The notes: generated by a model not told the origin, from the letters alone. Shown: positions 55,434 through 64,000, numbered from the stretch's first letter. The stretch: DNA of 64,000 nt from Prolixibacteraceae bacterium (GCA_003506435.1 DOAQ01000046.1:372001-436000), one strand, 5' to 3'. Translations and numbers: made by a program.

Positions 55434-56204
55434 TCACAGTAAAATCTCTACAACATCGCCCGTTTTCCACATCTTTGCAACCCTGCAATACTCACCCGGA
55501 ACGGCTTTATATTTTACTCCTCCAACTATTACGGAAGCCTGCTGCACATTGAACGGAATGCGTATAAACAGTTCGACAAAACGTTTGTCCCCGGATTCGA
55601 AACGAATATTTACATGACCACCATTCGGATAATTGGTTTCCTGCGTAATACGGACGGGGCCCCCGGTTGTATGCTCGTAATGTGCCGACGATTCAACAAA
55701 AAGATTGATATATATCTGATCATTCATCTTTGTAAATACGAACTGTCTCAACAGCTCTTTTCCTATCAGAAGCCCAGCGCCCGGGGCATGCAGCAACTTT
55801 TCAATTTCATCGGCAAATACTGCTTCTCCGGTAACGTTAAGTAGTTTCAGATTCAGAGAAAACCACTTTGTCGCCAGTTCTTTATCTAAAGACGAGAATC
55901 CGCCAGACCTGAATTCTTCAACAAAAACTTTCATTTCTGCCCACCCGGCAGTGATTCGTTCCAAATCGGGTTTCGTTTTTATCGAATCTGCCAATAACCG
56001 ATCAAGACGTATTAAAAACCTGTTTTCATCACTATTATTTACTGATAAAGAATCACTTAAATCAACTGCGTTTTCAACAATTCCAAACCAATCACCGACC
56101 CAAACATCATTTTCAGGAAAAGAATCAGAAACAATCCGAATGCTGTCAGAAGAAGAGCAGGAAACAAAAAACAGAAACAGTACAAAATAAAAGACGGGTC
56201 TCAT
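55434..56204 (-). CDS. Lipoprotein with a GH127-like C-terminal beta sandwich
   Basis: A 256-residue protein with a lipobox (FLFFVSC, Cys16). From about residue 165 the pattern QIYINLFVESSAHYEHTTGG, QETNYPNGGHVNIRFESG, FVELFIRIPF and PGEYCRVAKMWKTGDVVEIL follows the beta-sandwich domain of GH127/DUF1680 beta-L-arabinofuranosidases. The catalytic (alpha/alpha)6 barrel is missing; the helical middle may be a remnant or something new. It could bind glycans without cleaving them. It runs in the same direction as lacI, 189 bp upstream. Confidence 0.6.
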   Translation of the reverse strand: MRPVFYFVLFLFFVSCSSSDSIRIVSDSFPENDVWVGDWFGIVENAVDLSDSLSVNNSDENRFLIRLDRLLADSIKTKPDLERITAGWAEMKVFVEEFRSGGFSSLDKELATKWFSLNLKLLNVTGEAVFADEIEKLLHAPGAGLLIGKELLRQFVFTKMNDQIYINLFVESSAHYEHTTGGPVRITQETNYPNGGHVNIRFESGDKRFVELFIRIPFNVQQASVIVGGVKYKAVPGEYCRVAKMWKTGDVVEILL

Positions 56205-56364
56205 TTCAAAAAATTTTTCTTTAAAACAGATGGGAGCTATTTTCGGTTCATGATTTCACCTCTTTTACGACAAAACCTCTTCTGCTTTCCAATGAATATA
56301 TTTCCCGGATAAAAATAAAATATCAACGCAACCAAATCCGCACATCAAAAATCTTGAATAATAA

Positions 56365-56396
56365 GTTGACATTTTTTTCATTAAATCATACATTTG
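56365..56396 (+). promoter_or_regulatory. Promoter upstream of the leader frame and MATE gene
   Basis: GTTG, a 20-nt spacer and TACATTTG match the Bacteroidota consensus, the -7 box exactly. Transcription would begin about 15-20 bases before the leader ATG. Confidence 0.6.
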
Positions 56397-56418
56397 CAAA
56401 ATATTATACATTCAGACC

Positions 56419-56472
56419 ATGAATACAGCCATTACATCAATGATGACGGTCTGGTATCCCGTCGTTTTCTAG
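56419..56472 (+). CDS. Putative 17-residue leader peptide
   Basis: The frame reads MNTAITSMMTVWYPVVF and stops at TAG. It starts directly after a good promoter and lies 78 bp upstream of a MATE exporter. A GACGG/CCGTC hairpin overlaps its second half and GGTT/AACC plus T-rich sequence follow. A Trp-Tyr-Pro run could stall a ribosome, so attenuation or translational control of the exporter is possible. The size makes chance a real alternative. Confidence 0.35.
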   Translation: MNTAITSMMTVWYPVVF

Positions 56473-56550
56473 GGTTGCTGTTTTAGAAACCGCCCCTTCC
56501 AATTACCATTTCAATTAACCATTTTATTTAATTTTTTAATTTTTTGTCAC

Positions 56551-57984
56551 ATGTTTGATAAAAAGTATTTCGTGTCGGACAGACTTTATATTTCTCGTTT
56601 CAAATCGCTATGGGCCGATATAAAAGAGTCCATTGCAGGCAGCGAACGCGATTTTACCACAACCAGGCTGGGGAAGGCAATTTTTCTGCTTTCCATCCCA
56701 ATGGTGCTCGAAATGATCATGGAATCGATATTTGCCGTGGTCGATATTTTCTTTGTGTCGAAACTGGGTGCCGATGCCGTTGCAACTGTGGGGATCACCG
56801 AATCGGTAATGACCATTGTATATGCCATTGGAATTGGATTGAGTACAGCTACCACGGCCCTTGTGGCCCGCCGCATTGGTGAGAAAAAACCGGAGAAAGC
56901 CAGCATTGCAGCTTTTCAGGCAATACTGGCAGGTCTAATTATTTCGGTTTTACTGGCTATTCCGGGGGTTATTTTCGCATCCGATTTTCTGAAACTAATG
57001 GGCGCTTCAGATGAAATGGCCGCAAAGGGGGCAAGTTTCCCGGCTATCATGTTTGGAGGCAATGCAGTAATTATGCTCCTTTTCATTATCAATGCAATAT
57101 TTCGCAGTTCGGGCGATGCAGCTATTTCGATGCGTGTTTTGTGGATTGCCAATCTTATCAATCTGGTGCTTGATCCGGTACTGATTTTCGGGTTGGGCCC
57201 ATTTCCTGAGCTGGGAATTAAAGGCGCAGCCATTGCTACCACCACCGGCCGTAGTATAGCCGTCATCTACCAGTTCTACCTGCTTTTCAAGGGACACGGG
57301 CGAATCCGGCTCTACTGGAACAGCATTCGTTTTAAAGCACAGATAATGTTCAAGTTATTACGGTTGTCACTGGGAGGAATCATGCAATACTTAATTGCAA
57401 CCTCAAGCTGGATTGCACTGATTCGCATTATTTCCGGTTTTGGCCCAGAGGTTTTGGCGGGTTACACCATTGCCATCCGCATCATCATTTTTGCAATGTT
57501 GCCTTCGTGGGGGCTGAGCAATGCAGCTTCAACATTGGTTGGGCAGAATTTAGGGGCGAACCATCCGAAACGGGCCGAAAAAGCGGTGTGGATAACCGGA
57601 GTTATTAATATGATCCTTTTGGGGATTGTCAGTATTGTACTGATTTCAATACCTGAAAAATTTGTGCTTTTGTTTATCGACACACCTGAAGTTGTCGCCA
57701 GTGGAGTTCAGGCATTGCAGACAATCAGTTACGGCTTTGTTTTCTACGGAATGGGAATGGTCGTAGTTCAGGGTTTTAACGGAAGCGGCGATACCATGAC
57801 ACCAACCAAAATCAACTTTTTTTGTTTTTGGTTGTTCGAAATTCCTCTAGCCTGGTTACTGGCAATTGTCATGAATATGAAATTAACCGGGGTTTGCCTG
57901 GCTATAATAATCGCTGAATCAGTTTTAACTATAACCGGAATCCTCATTTTCAGAAAAGGAAAGTGGAAAACACAAAAAGTATAA
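56551..57984 (+). CDS. MATE-family efflux transporter
   Basis: A 477-residue protein with 12 predicted helices in two homologous halves. AIFLLSIPMVLEMIMESIFAV at the first helix is split by family-typical Pro and Glu residues; FVSKLGADAVATVGITESV follows, and the second half has the GYTIAIRIIIF and SNAASTLVGQNLGANHPKRA segments. It exports drugs or metabolites in exchange for Na+ or H+. A strong terminator follows. Confidence 0.92.
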   Translation: MFDKKYFVSDRLYISRFKSLWADIKESIAGSERDFTTTRLGKAIFLLSIPMVLEMIMESIFAVVDIFFVSKLGADAVATVGITESVMTIVYAIGIGLSTATTALVARRIGEKKPEKASIAAFQAILAGLIISVLLAIPGVIFASDFLKLMGASDEMAAKGASFPAIMFGGNAVIMLLFIINAIFRSSGDAAISMRVLWIANLINLVLDPVLIFGLGPFPELGIKGAAIATTTGRSIAVIYQFYLLFKGHGRIRLYWNSIRFKAQIMFKLLRLSLGGIMQYLIATSSWIALIRIISGFGPEVLAGYTIAIRIIIFAMLPSWGLSNAASTLVGQNLGANHPKRAEKAVWITGVINMILLGIVSIVLISIPEKFVLLFIDTPEVVASGVQALQTISYGFVFYGMGMVVVQGFNGSGDTMTPTKINFFCFWLFEIPLAWLLAIVMNMKLTGVCLAIIIAESVLTITGILIFRKGKWKTQKV

Positions 57985-57990
57985 AACAGA

Positions 57991-58018
57991 AAACGGCCGA
58001 AATGGCCGTTTTTTTTGT
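57991..58018 (+). terminator. Terminator of the MATE gene
   Basis: AAACGGCC and GGCCGTTT form a perfect 8-bp stem around GAAAT, followed by a run of T to 58016. Confidence 0.9.
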
Positions 58019-58063
58019 AATAAATTATAGATGACCACTACGTATAGAAGAAAATAAAACTCT

Positions 58064-59065
58064 ATGAAAACCAATCTATTCGTTCTGATACTGGCAATCT
58101 TATTTTGTTCTTGTCATAACAAAAATGTAGCTACAATTCAGGAATATGCAGGTAGTCCGTTACCGGGAGATTCAGCCATTTTGTTTGCACCGGGTTTGGT
58201 GAATACTGGTTTTTATACCCGTGATTTATGCATGATGCCCGACGGTTCAGAAATCTATTTTTCAGTAAATATTGGAAATTTTGCCCTCTCACATATTGCT
58301 TTTACCAGGCTTGAAAAGGGCCAATGGACCAAACCTGAGATTGCAGCTTTTGCAAACAATCCCCTGTTCAAATATTTCGAGCCATTTATTTCACCCGACG
58401 GAAAGCATTTTTTCTATGCAACCGATGAGGCATCCATCTCAAAAACCGGTGATTTCAGATCGGATATTTGGATGATGGAGCGAACGGAAAACGGATGGGG
58501 AAAACCGGGCAAATTACCCGAAACTATTAATTCCGAATATTCCGAATATTTTCCAACAGTAGCAGCAAATGGGAATATGTACTTCACACGGGAAGATCTG
58601 GATGGAAATTTTATTTATCAATCGGAATATGAAAACGGAGAATATTTACCGGCCCAACGAATGCAAAAAGCAATCAATGCCGGAAGGTCGCGTTTTAATG
58701 CAACCATTTCAGAAAACGACTCAATGATGATCGTTCCGGCCTTTGGAATGCCCGATTCGTATGGTTCCACAGATTATTACATTTCCTTCAAAAATGAAAA
58801 GGGGGAATGGAGCGAATTAATAAACATGGGTCCAAAAATTAATTCAAAATCGCGCGATGAATATTCTGCCAATTGGTCTCCTGACGGGAAATACTTGTTT
58901 TTCATGAGTTCGAAAGCTAAAAAAGTGGATTCACCGATTATTCGTTTTGAAGACTTGCAAGGAATCTATCTTCGTCCTGAAAATGGAAATCCAAATATTT
59001 ACTGGATCAAATCGGATTTTATTTCAGCATTGAAAGAGAAAGCAGTTTATCCTCAAACCGAATAA
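58064..59065 (+). CDS. Lipoprotein with a PD40/TolB-like beta propeller
   Basis: A 333-residue protein with a lipobox ILFCSC (Cys17). Several WD40-like PD40 blades are visible: MPDGSEIYFS, ISPDGKHFFYATD, VAANGNMYFTRED and WSPDGKYLFFMSSK. Such propellers bind peptides or other ligands at the cell envelope; the function is not known. It ends 2 bp before the yccF-like gene and is probably co-transcribed. Confidence 0.82.
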   Translation: MKTNLFVLILAILFCSCHNKNVATIQEYAGSPLPGDSAILFAPGLVNTGFYTRDLCMMPDGSEIYFSVNIGNFALSHIAFTRLEKGQWTKPEIAAFANNPLFKYFEPFISPDGKHFFYATDEASISKTGDFRSDIWMMERTENGWGKPGKLPETINSEYSEYFPTVAANGNMYFTREDLDGNFIYQSEYENGEYLPAQRMQKAINAGRSRFNATISENDSMMIVPAFGMPDSYGSTDYYISFKNEKGEWSELINMGPKINSKSRDEYSANWSPDGKYLFFMSSKAKKVDSPIIRFEDLQGIYLRPENGNPNIYWIKSDFISALKEKAVYPQTE

Positions 59066-59067
59066 AA

Positions 59068-59445
59068 ATGAATACACTTGGCAATTTAATCTGGCTGATT
59101 TTTGGCGGCTTCCTTGTCTTTATCGAATACATGGTTGGCGGCCTCCTCCTCTGTCTTACTATCATTGGAATTCCTTTTGGGCTCCAGGTTTTCAAACTGG
59201 CATTTATGGCTCTGTGGCCGTTCGACAAAACCATCGAATATCACGATTATGCGCCGGGTTGCCTGTCTACCATCATGAATCTCATTTGGCTTTTGGTGGG
59301 CGGTATATGGATTGCACTCACTCATCTTTTAATGGGTATATTGCTGGGAATTACCATTATTGGCATTCCGTGGGCTAAACAACATTTTAAACTGACTTCG
59401 CTGGCGCTGGCTCCATTCGGAAAGAATGTAGTCGAAAAAAGATAA
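59068..59445 (+). CDS. yccF: YccF-domain inner-membrane protein
   Basis: A 125-residue protein with two copies of the YccF motif: NLIWLIFGGFLVFIEYMVGG...TIIGIPFGLQVFKLA and NLIWLLVGGIWIALTHLLMG...TIIGIPWAKQHFKL, each with two hydrophobic stretches. The duplicated layout is diagnostic. The function of the family is unknown. Confidence 0.92.
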   Translation: MNTLGNLIWLIFGGFLVFIEYMVGGLLLCLTIIGIPFGLQVFKLAFMALWPFDKTIEYHDYAPGCLSTIMNLIWLLVGGIWIALTHLLMGILLGITIIGIPWAKQHFKLTSLALAPFGKNVVEKR

Positions 59446-59446
59446 A

Positions 59447-59475
59447 CCGAAAAAGGATGGCTTTTGACCATCCTT
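59447..59475 (-). terminator. Terminator of the cysH-like gene
   Basis: On the minus strand AAGGATGG and CCATCCTT form an 8-bp stem with a 7-nt loop, followed by five T. Confidence 0.75.
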
Positions 59476-59504
59476 CTGAAAATTGGTTGATTTTTGTTGA
59501 AATG

Positions 59505-60242
59505 CTATTGATGAGTGTGCAAACCGCACTCTTTCTTCGAATTGTTTTCCCACCACCAGCGGCCGGCCCGGAAATCTTCTCCCGGCTGTATAGCCCGTGT
59601 ACACGGGGCACATCCAATACTCACAAACCCCCGGTCGTGCAAAACATTATACGGAACATTGTTTTCCTTCACATACTGTTGACATTCGTCCAGTTCCCAA
59701 TCCAGCAGCGGATTGTATTTGATCAAATTAAACCCGCCGTCCCACACAAACGACAAAAGATTGCTCCGGTTATCGGATTGGGAAGCCCGCAACCCGGTTA
59801 TCCAGATTTCCATTCCATTTAACGCCCGCCCAAGCGGCTCAACTTTCCTGATGTTGCAACATTCCTTGCGGTTTTCGGGCGATAAATAAAAACTGAACGG
59901 TCCTTTTTCCTGAAGCATCTTTTCTACTGCCTCGTGTTTCGGGAAATACGGAACAATTGGCTTTTTATATTTTTCGAGGGTCCGGTTATAAACTTTATAC
60001 GTTTCTTCAAACAAGCGCCCCGTATCGAGAGTAACTACCTTAACCGGAATATCGTTTTTGAAAATATAATCCGTAATAACCTGATCTTCGATACCAAAAC
60101 TGGTTGTAAAAACTACCTTTCCTTCGAATCTCTCTGCCAGAAAACGAAGAACTTCTTCAATCGGCTTTCCCTTCAATTCCTCGTTCAGCGAATTCACAAT
60201 ACGATCGTCAACCATACCCAAAGCTTTGTCTGTTAATGCCAT
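59505..60242 (-). CDS. cysH: Phosphoadenylyl/adenylyl-sulfate reductase
   Basis: A 245-residue reductase of the PP-loop family (VVFTTSFGIEDQ). Cys128-Cys129 and Cys211/Cys214 are the four ligands of the 4Fe-4S cluster found in APS-type reductases, and Cys239 in KKECGLH is the catalytic cysteine. The cluster favours APS over PAPS as substrate. It makes sulfite for cysteine synthesis in the cytoplasm. No other sulfur gene is in the window. Confidence 0.93.
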   Translation of the reverse strand: MALTDKALGMVDDRIVNSLNEELKGKPIEEVLRFLAERFEGKVVFTTSFGIEDQVITDYIFKNDIPVKVVTLDTGRLFEETYKVYNRTLEKYKKPIVPYFPKHEAVEKMLQEKGPFSFYLSPENRKECCNIRKVEPLGRALNGMEIWITGLRASQSDNRSNLLSFVWDGGFNLIKYNPLLDWELDECQQYVKENNVPYNVLHDRGFVSIGCAPCTRAIQPGEDFRAGRWWWENNSKKECGLHTHQ

Positions 60243-60375
60243 TCAAAGTAAGTTTCAATGCCTTTCCCCTCCATACGCTTTTGTACTAATTTTCAGAAGA
60301 AGCAGATATCGCCTTCTTTTGAACCTGGATTTCCGGCTTTGAACTTCGGAAAATATAACGTTATTTTGAACCCGG

Positions 60376-61770
60376 ATGAACAAACAAAATACATACCCGT
60401 TGCCTGAAGAATTTGTCAGCAGGATACACAACCAATTCGGGAATCAGGCGGACCTTTTTCTGAATTCGCTGGAGCAGGAACCCGCTACCAGCGTGCGGGT
60501 TAATCCACTGAAATTTGAGATGCCGGGAACTAGTCTGAAAACTGTTCAGTGGTGCTCAACTGGTTTTTTCCTGAATGAACGACCGGTTTTCACACTCGAC
60601 CCGTTGATTCATGCAGGCGCCTATTATGTACAGGAGTCCAGTTCCATGTTTCTGGAACAGGTATTCCGGGCAATTGAATCTCATGAACCGCGGCTGATTC
60701 TCGATTTATGCGGTGCACCCGGTGGAAAATCAACCCATCTGCTCAGCTTAATGAACGACGATGATTTATTGGTGACAAACGAAGTCATCCAGTCACGGGC
60801 AAAAATACTTCAGGAAAACATCCGGAAATGGGGAGCGCACAATTTAGTAATCTGCAATAACGACCCAAAAGATTTCCAGCGCATAAAAGGCTTTTTCGAT
60901 ATGATGGTTGTTGATGCCCCCTGCTCGGGCGAAGGCCTTTTTAAGCGGGACGCCGCTGCCCGGAATGAATGGTCGCCCGATAATGCGCAGCTTTGTTCAG
61001 TCCGTCAACGCCGAATTTTAGCAGATGTCTGGCCAGCTTTGAAAACCGGAGGATACCTTATTTACAGCACCTGCACTTTTAATTCCGAAGAAAACGAGGA
61101 AAACCTGAAATGGCTGCGAACACAAACCGGTTTTGAAAGTATCCGGATCAGGTTGCGCGAAGAATGGAATATCGACGAAATAGAAAACAACGGGATTTTC
61201 GCTTACCGCTTTTTACCTCACCGGGTAAACGGCGAGGGATTTTTCATCACGCTGTTACGCAAAACAGAAAATGAAACTGCTTTCCGTTTTCCCGGGAAAT
61301 TAAAAAATGCAGATAAAATTCCGGCAAGCCTGTCACATGTAAAAAACTGGATAACGCCCGGTAGTTTTGATTTTCAATTTTTTCTAGATATGGCAATTCT
61401 GTTTCCGGAACGATGGAAAAATGAATTAAATGTTATTCAGGAATTCTTGAAAGTTGTTGATTTTGGACTTCCGCTGGCCGAATCGAAAGGGAAAAATATT
61501 GTACCAAGCCATTACGTTGCACTTTCGCCACTCCTTAAAAAGAATGCATTTGAGCTAATCGATCTGAATTTAAGTGAAGCATTAAAATTTCTCCGGAAGG
61601 AAGAAGTAAAACCGGCATCGGCAAATCAGGGGTGGCAACTGGTTTGTTTCAAAGATATTCCGCTTGGTTTTATAAAGAATCTCGGGAACAGGACCAACAA
61701 TTACTTTCCAAAAGAATGGCGTATCCGGATGCAAACTGGTCAGGCAGGAAAACTATGGTATAACGAATAA
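60376..61770 (+). CDS. RNA cytosine-C5 methyltransferase (RsmF/YebU-like, NOL1/NOP2/Sun)
   Basis: A 464-residue SAM-dependent methyltransferase. LDLCGAPGGKSTHLL binds SAM, DAPCSGEGLFKRD holds the Cys-Pro-type motif IV and YSTCTFNSEENEENL the catalytic Cys of motif VI. The C-terminal 150 residues look like the RsmF-type PUA-related extension. It should methylate a cytosine in 16S rRNA or tRNA. Confidence 0.9.
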   Translation: MNKQNTYPLPEEFVSRIHNQFGNQADLFLNSLEQEPATSVRVNPLKFEMPGTSLKTVQWCSTGFFLNERPVFTLDPLIHAGAYYVQESSSMFLEQVFRAIESHEPRLILDLCGAPGGKSTHLLSLMNDDDLLVTNEVIQSRAKILQENIRKWGAHNLVICNNDPKDFQRIKGFFDMMVVDAPCSGEGLFKRDAAARNEWSPDNAQLCSVRQRRILADVWPALKTGGYLIYSTCTFNSEENEENLKWLRTQTGFESIRIRLREEWNIDEIENNGIFAYRFLPHRVNGEGFFITLLRKTENETAFRFPGKLKNADKIPASLSHVKNWITPGSFDFQFFLDMAILFPERWKNELNVIQEFLKVVDFGLPLAESKGKNIVPSHYVALSPLLKKNAFELIDLNLSEALKFLRKEEVKPASANQGWQLVCFKDIPLGFIKNLGNRTNNYFPKEWRIRMQTGQAGKLWYNE

Positions 61771-61785
61771 AACCGCAGCCCGTTT

Positions 61786-62202
61786 TTAATCAACCAGCGA
61801 TTTGTTTTCCATCAAATCCTGAAGGCTAACACCCTGGAAATAACTAAGGATCATATTATTTAGTTTTCCCCAGAAACCCCGCGTGTGGCAGGTATCTTTC
61901 ATCTGGCAATGCACTGTCCGGGCCAAACAGTCGATAACACAAATACCCGGTTCAAATGCTTTATGAATGTCCAGCATCGTAATTTCCGATGCTTTCCGGG
62001 TCAGGATGTAACCGCTTTTTCTCCCGCGAACATTTACAATTAAACCGGCAGTTTTGAGTTCATGAATAATCTGGTCGAGATATTTCACGGAAATCTGTTG
62101 CCTTTCAGCAATATCTTTCTGAAGAACACCACTTTGCGTTTCGTCTGATGCAATTTCAAGCATCGTGCGCATTCCGTATCGGGTTTTGGTACTAAATTTC
62201 AA
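61786..62202 (-). CDS. Rrf2-family regulator with iron-sulfur cysteines
   Basis: A 138-residue winged-helix protein. TKTRYGMRTMLEIA at the start and QISVKYLDQIIHELKTAGLI are typical of Rrf2. Cysteines at about 92, 96, 103 and 109 (CVIDCLARTVHCQMKDTC) resemble the cluster-binding triad of IscR/CymR-like sensors. It may sense iron-sulfur status, redox or cysteine supply; cysH lies 1.5 kb away. It is 11 bp after the YceI-like gene and may be co-transcribed. Confidence 0.87.
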   Translation of the reverse strand: MKFSTKTRYGMRTMLEIASDETQSGVLQKDIAERQQISVKYLDQIIHELKTAGLIVNVRGRKSGYILTRKASEITMLDIHKAFEPGICVIDCLARTVHCQMKDTCHTRGFWGKLNNMILSYFQGVSLQDLMENKSLVD

Positions 62203-62213
62203 TTTTTGGTTTT

Positions 62214-62804
62214 TTAATCAATTGTCGAAAACAGAACCTTAAAACTAACAAATACTTCGTTTTTCACTTTCACAAGTCCAAAAAATTTCCGTGGCGGTTC
62301 AATGCCAAAATCAGTTAAAAGCACATCCAGCTTCCCTTTCAAACAAAGTTTATCAGGCTCACAAAGCAGGACATCAGAAGAACAATTGTAAACATTAGTT
62401 TTTCCGTTCATGGTCAGGCAAATCCGGTGTTTAACAAAACCACCGTTTTGCAATCTGTCAGTCGGTTGTGGATTCATTAAAATCCGTATTTCCGGATGTT
62501 TGTCGGCATTAATCATATCCAAAAAATCGTCGAGCATTAGCTGCGACTCGGCCTCAATATTCCGGGCAGGAATGCAAATCTGCAAACCATTGTCTTTAAA
62601 ATTGTGCGATCCGTTGAATCGGGTATACGTATTTTCACGGTACGACAAATGAAACTGATTGACATTTGTCGCGCCTGTAATTACCACTTCATCAAAAAGA
62701 TAAGCAGCAACATTACAAAGTCCTTTCGAGGGATTTGAGCTTGCCTTTACAGACCCGGAAAGAATCAAAAGGGCAATCAAAAAATATATAACCTGCTTAA
62801 CCAT
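62214..62804 (-). CDS. YceI-like exported protein
   Basis: A 196-residue protein with a signal peptide. The core pattern, including the ARNIEAESQLMLDDFLDMI segment, KHPEIRILM and the end DFGIEPPRKFFGLVKVKNEV, is that of the YceI lipocalin-like family, which binds isoprenoids or other lipids in the periplasm. It lies just upstream of the Rrf2 gene and may be under its control. Confidence 0.75.
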   Translation of the reverse strand: MVKQVIYFLIALLILSGSVKASSNPSKGLCNVAAYLFDEVVITGATNVNQFHLSYRENTYTRFNGSHNFKDNGLQICIPARNIEAESQLMLDDFLDMINADKHPEIRILMNPQPTDRLQNGGFVKHRICLTMNGKTNVYNCSSDVLLCEPDKLCLKGKLDVLLTDFGIEPPRKFFGLVKVKNEVFVSFKVLFSTID

Positions 62805-62815
62805 ACTGATCGAAT

Positions 62816-62852
62816 TGATAAAAAGTAGCTATCCGGCGTTTGCCGGATAGCT
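62816..62852 (-). terminator. Terminator of the porin gene
   Basis: AGCTATCCGGC and GCCGGATAGCT form a perfect 11-bp stem with a 4-nt loop, followed on the minus strand by ACTTTTT. Confidence 0.85.
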
Positions 62853-62870
62853 TCACTACACCCCAATCAA

Positions 62871-64000
62871 CTAAAACGAAATAGCTGCTTCGACCATCAT
62901 CCCCTTAAAACCAGCTTCCGCTCCGTAATTTGTAAAATCATGGTATTTCTGGTTTACGTACTCCACTTTCGCCATTACATTTTTTGTCAGGAACCATCCA
63001 CCTCCAATTTGTGTCCTATCAACAGATATATCAGCTTGGTTTTTTACCGTATTATATCGTGCTCCTACATAAAACTGATCAGTCTTTCCAAAACGGGCAA
63101 TCCCTTCAACTGCAAACTGATTGAATTCGAATTCCGGACCATCTGCCACATTGGTACCTTTCGCATTTTCGTACGTAGTAAAAAGTTCCAACCCTTTGTA
63201 TTTTGCAAACAAATTGAACATCAGGGAATGCAATTCATAGGTGGCTCCCGGCCCCCAACGTCCGTTGGTGCTGTTTGCTTTAATATCAGTTCCGGCGCTT
63301 CCAAGTGAAGCCGGCACCATAATTGAATAATAACGTTCACCTGCACGGTCACCTGAATACAAAGTTCCCCGGTGATTGTCGGCCTGACTGTAGAATGAAC
63401 CTGTCAAACGAACCCGGAAATCATCATTCAGTTGCTTGTCGTATCCGAGTTTTCCGTAAAAAGCCATCTCTTTTAACATGTCATACTCCACAAATTGATT
63501 ATTTGCATAACCAACCAGGGCAGGATTAATCGTACCTGAAGTTGTACCAAGTAATCCGATCCAGCCATTGTGCCGGAATAAAAATTCCATCATTGGCGCA
63601 GTCGTATATGAATCCATGATATAATTGCCTACAAACGCATTCTGGGTAACACTACCATTATCTGACCTGCGGAAATGACCATCACCGTAATTGGGTTCAA
63701 AAACACCAACTTTCACAGTCATATATTTCATCACCTTATCAACGGCGCTGCTATTCAGAAAAGGCATCTGGTCAATCAGCAAATATCCTCCTTTTACCCA
63801 TGCTTCGTTATGATGACGCGATGACAAATAAGTAACCAGCGACACGCGCATACCGGGAGCCAAATCTCCGTTAATCGTAAAATTTGCAGTCGGAAGGTTT
63901 ACTCCGGCGCCCAATGGCATTAGTTCCAGATTATCGGCCTCACACTCAATCGATTGATATTGAATTGCAAAATCGGCTCCTACGCTGGCTTTTACCTTGG
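62871..64000 (-). CDS. Outer-membrane porin-like beta barrel, N-terminus outside the window
   Basis: The frame stays open to the window edge, so at least 376 residues are seen and the signal peptide is missing; the ATG at 63920 is internal. Alternating hydrophobic strands with aromatic girdle residues and a C-terminal Phe (EAAISF) mark an outer-membrane barrel. The segment MTVKVGVFEPNYGDGHFRRSD resembles phosphate-selective-porin-like proteins of Bacteroidota. It is followed by a strong terminator. Confidence 0.8.
   Translation of the reverse strand, partial: KVKASVGADFAIQYQSIECEADNLELMPLGAGVNLPTANFTINGDLAPGMRVSLVTYLSSRHHNEAWVKGGYLLIDQMPFLNSSAVDKVMKYMTVKVGVFEPNYGDGHFRRSDNGSVTQNAFVGNYIMDSYTTAPMMEFLFRHNGWIGLLGTTSGTINPALVGYANNQFVEYDMLKEMAFYGKLGYDKQLNDDFRVRLTGSFYSQADNHRGTLYSGDRAGERYYSIMVPASLGSAGTDIKANSTNGRWGPGATYELHSLMFNLFAKYKGLELFTTYENAKGTNVADGPEFEFNQFAVEGIARFGKTDQFYVGARYNTVKNQADISVDRTQIGGGWFLTKNVMAKVEYVNQKYHDFTNYGAEAGFKGMMVEAAISF

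Larger units (their letters stand above)
56205..56550. other. Regulatory gap before the MATE gene
   Basis: This 346-bp gap holds a promoter (56365-56396), a 17-codon reading frame (56419-56472) and an AT-rich stretch ending in T-runs just before the MATE start. No other gene is seen. Confidence 0.5.

Overview
The window looks like a chromosomal segment of a glycan-degrading member of the Bacteroidota, probably a marine or sediment Bacteroidia close to the Marinilabiliales/Prolixibacteraceae; that lineage is an inference. The Bacteroidota assignment rests on a SusC/SusD pair with an ECF sigma/FecR regulator, many lipoprotein signals, GH20/GH29/GH78/GH97 enzymes, BlaI-M56-TonB genes, a few promoters of the TTTG-N19/20-TAnnTTTG type, and weak Shine-Dalgarno signals. 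No tRNA, rRNA or CRISPR array was seen.

Layout. 1-5.1 kb: end of a PEP/pyruvate-binding enzyme, a GH20 hexosaminidase, a B3/B4-domain protein, an acyltransferase and an omega-amidase-like nitrilase. 5.1-10.7 kb: a repeat-rich accessory island with a conserved Bacteroidota protein of unknown function, two small membrane proteins, a small HTH-like protein, an RNA-polymerase-alpha-CTD-like mini-protein, an RteC-like protein, several families of dispersed repeats and a 115-nt inverted-repeat element. 10.9-25.4 kb: a polysaccharide utilisation locus (PUL) on the minus strand: ECF sigma, FecR anti-sigma, SusC with STN domain, SusD, a small FN3 lipoprotein, a GH-A-type lipoprotein, a GH78 rhamnosidase, a beta-propeller glycosidase and an esterase. 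The likely target is a rhamnose-containing plant or algal glycan. 25.4-31.7 kb: a UMF1-type MFS protein, a heptapeptide-repeat tract, two GH29 fucosidases, and an insertion sequence that sits two bases from the fucosidase start codon. 31.7-37.4 kb: a TPR protein, a BlaI/M56 regulatory pair with four matching operator-like palindromes, and a GH97 enzyme.

37.6-45.3 kb is housekeeping: a TatD-like hydrolase, TcdA-like dehydratase, lipoprotein, RimO, CvfB-like S1 protein, Gfo/Idh/MocA oxidoreductase and MalQ. 45.6-55.2 kb is a second catabolic cluster: LacI regulator, esterase-like hydrolase, three exported Gfo/Idh/MocA oxidoreductases, a DoxX membrane protein, an FHS-type sugar transporter and a NagA-like deacetylase. 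A 32-bp palindrome at its promoter resembles a LacI/PurR operator. The gene set suggests oxidoreductive processing of glycosides or amino sugars in the periplasm followed by import and deacetylation. 55.4-64 kb holds a GH127-like beta-sandwich lipoprotein, a MATE exporter with a putative 17-codon leader peptide, a beta-propeller lipoprotein, YccF, an APS/PAPS reductase, an RNA m5C methyltransferase, an Rrf2 regulator, a YceI-like protein and an outer-membrane porin cut by the window end.

The observations most worth a second look are the four AACTA-N6-TAGTT sites upstream of blaI, the IS insertion between a fucosidase start codon and its probable native promoter, the structured 115-nt element and its small neighbours in the island, the heptapeptide repeat, the MATE leader peptide, and the LacI-controlled oxidoreductase cluster.
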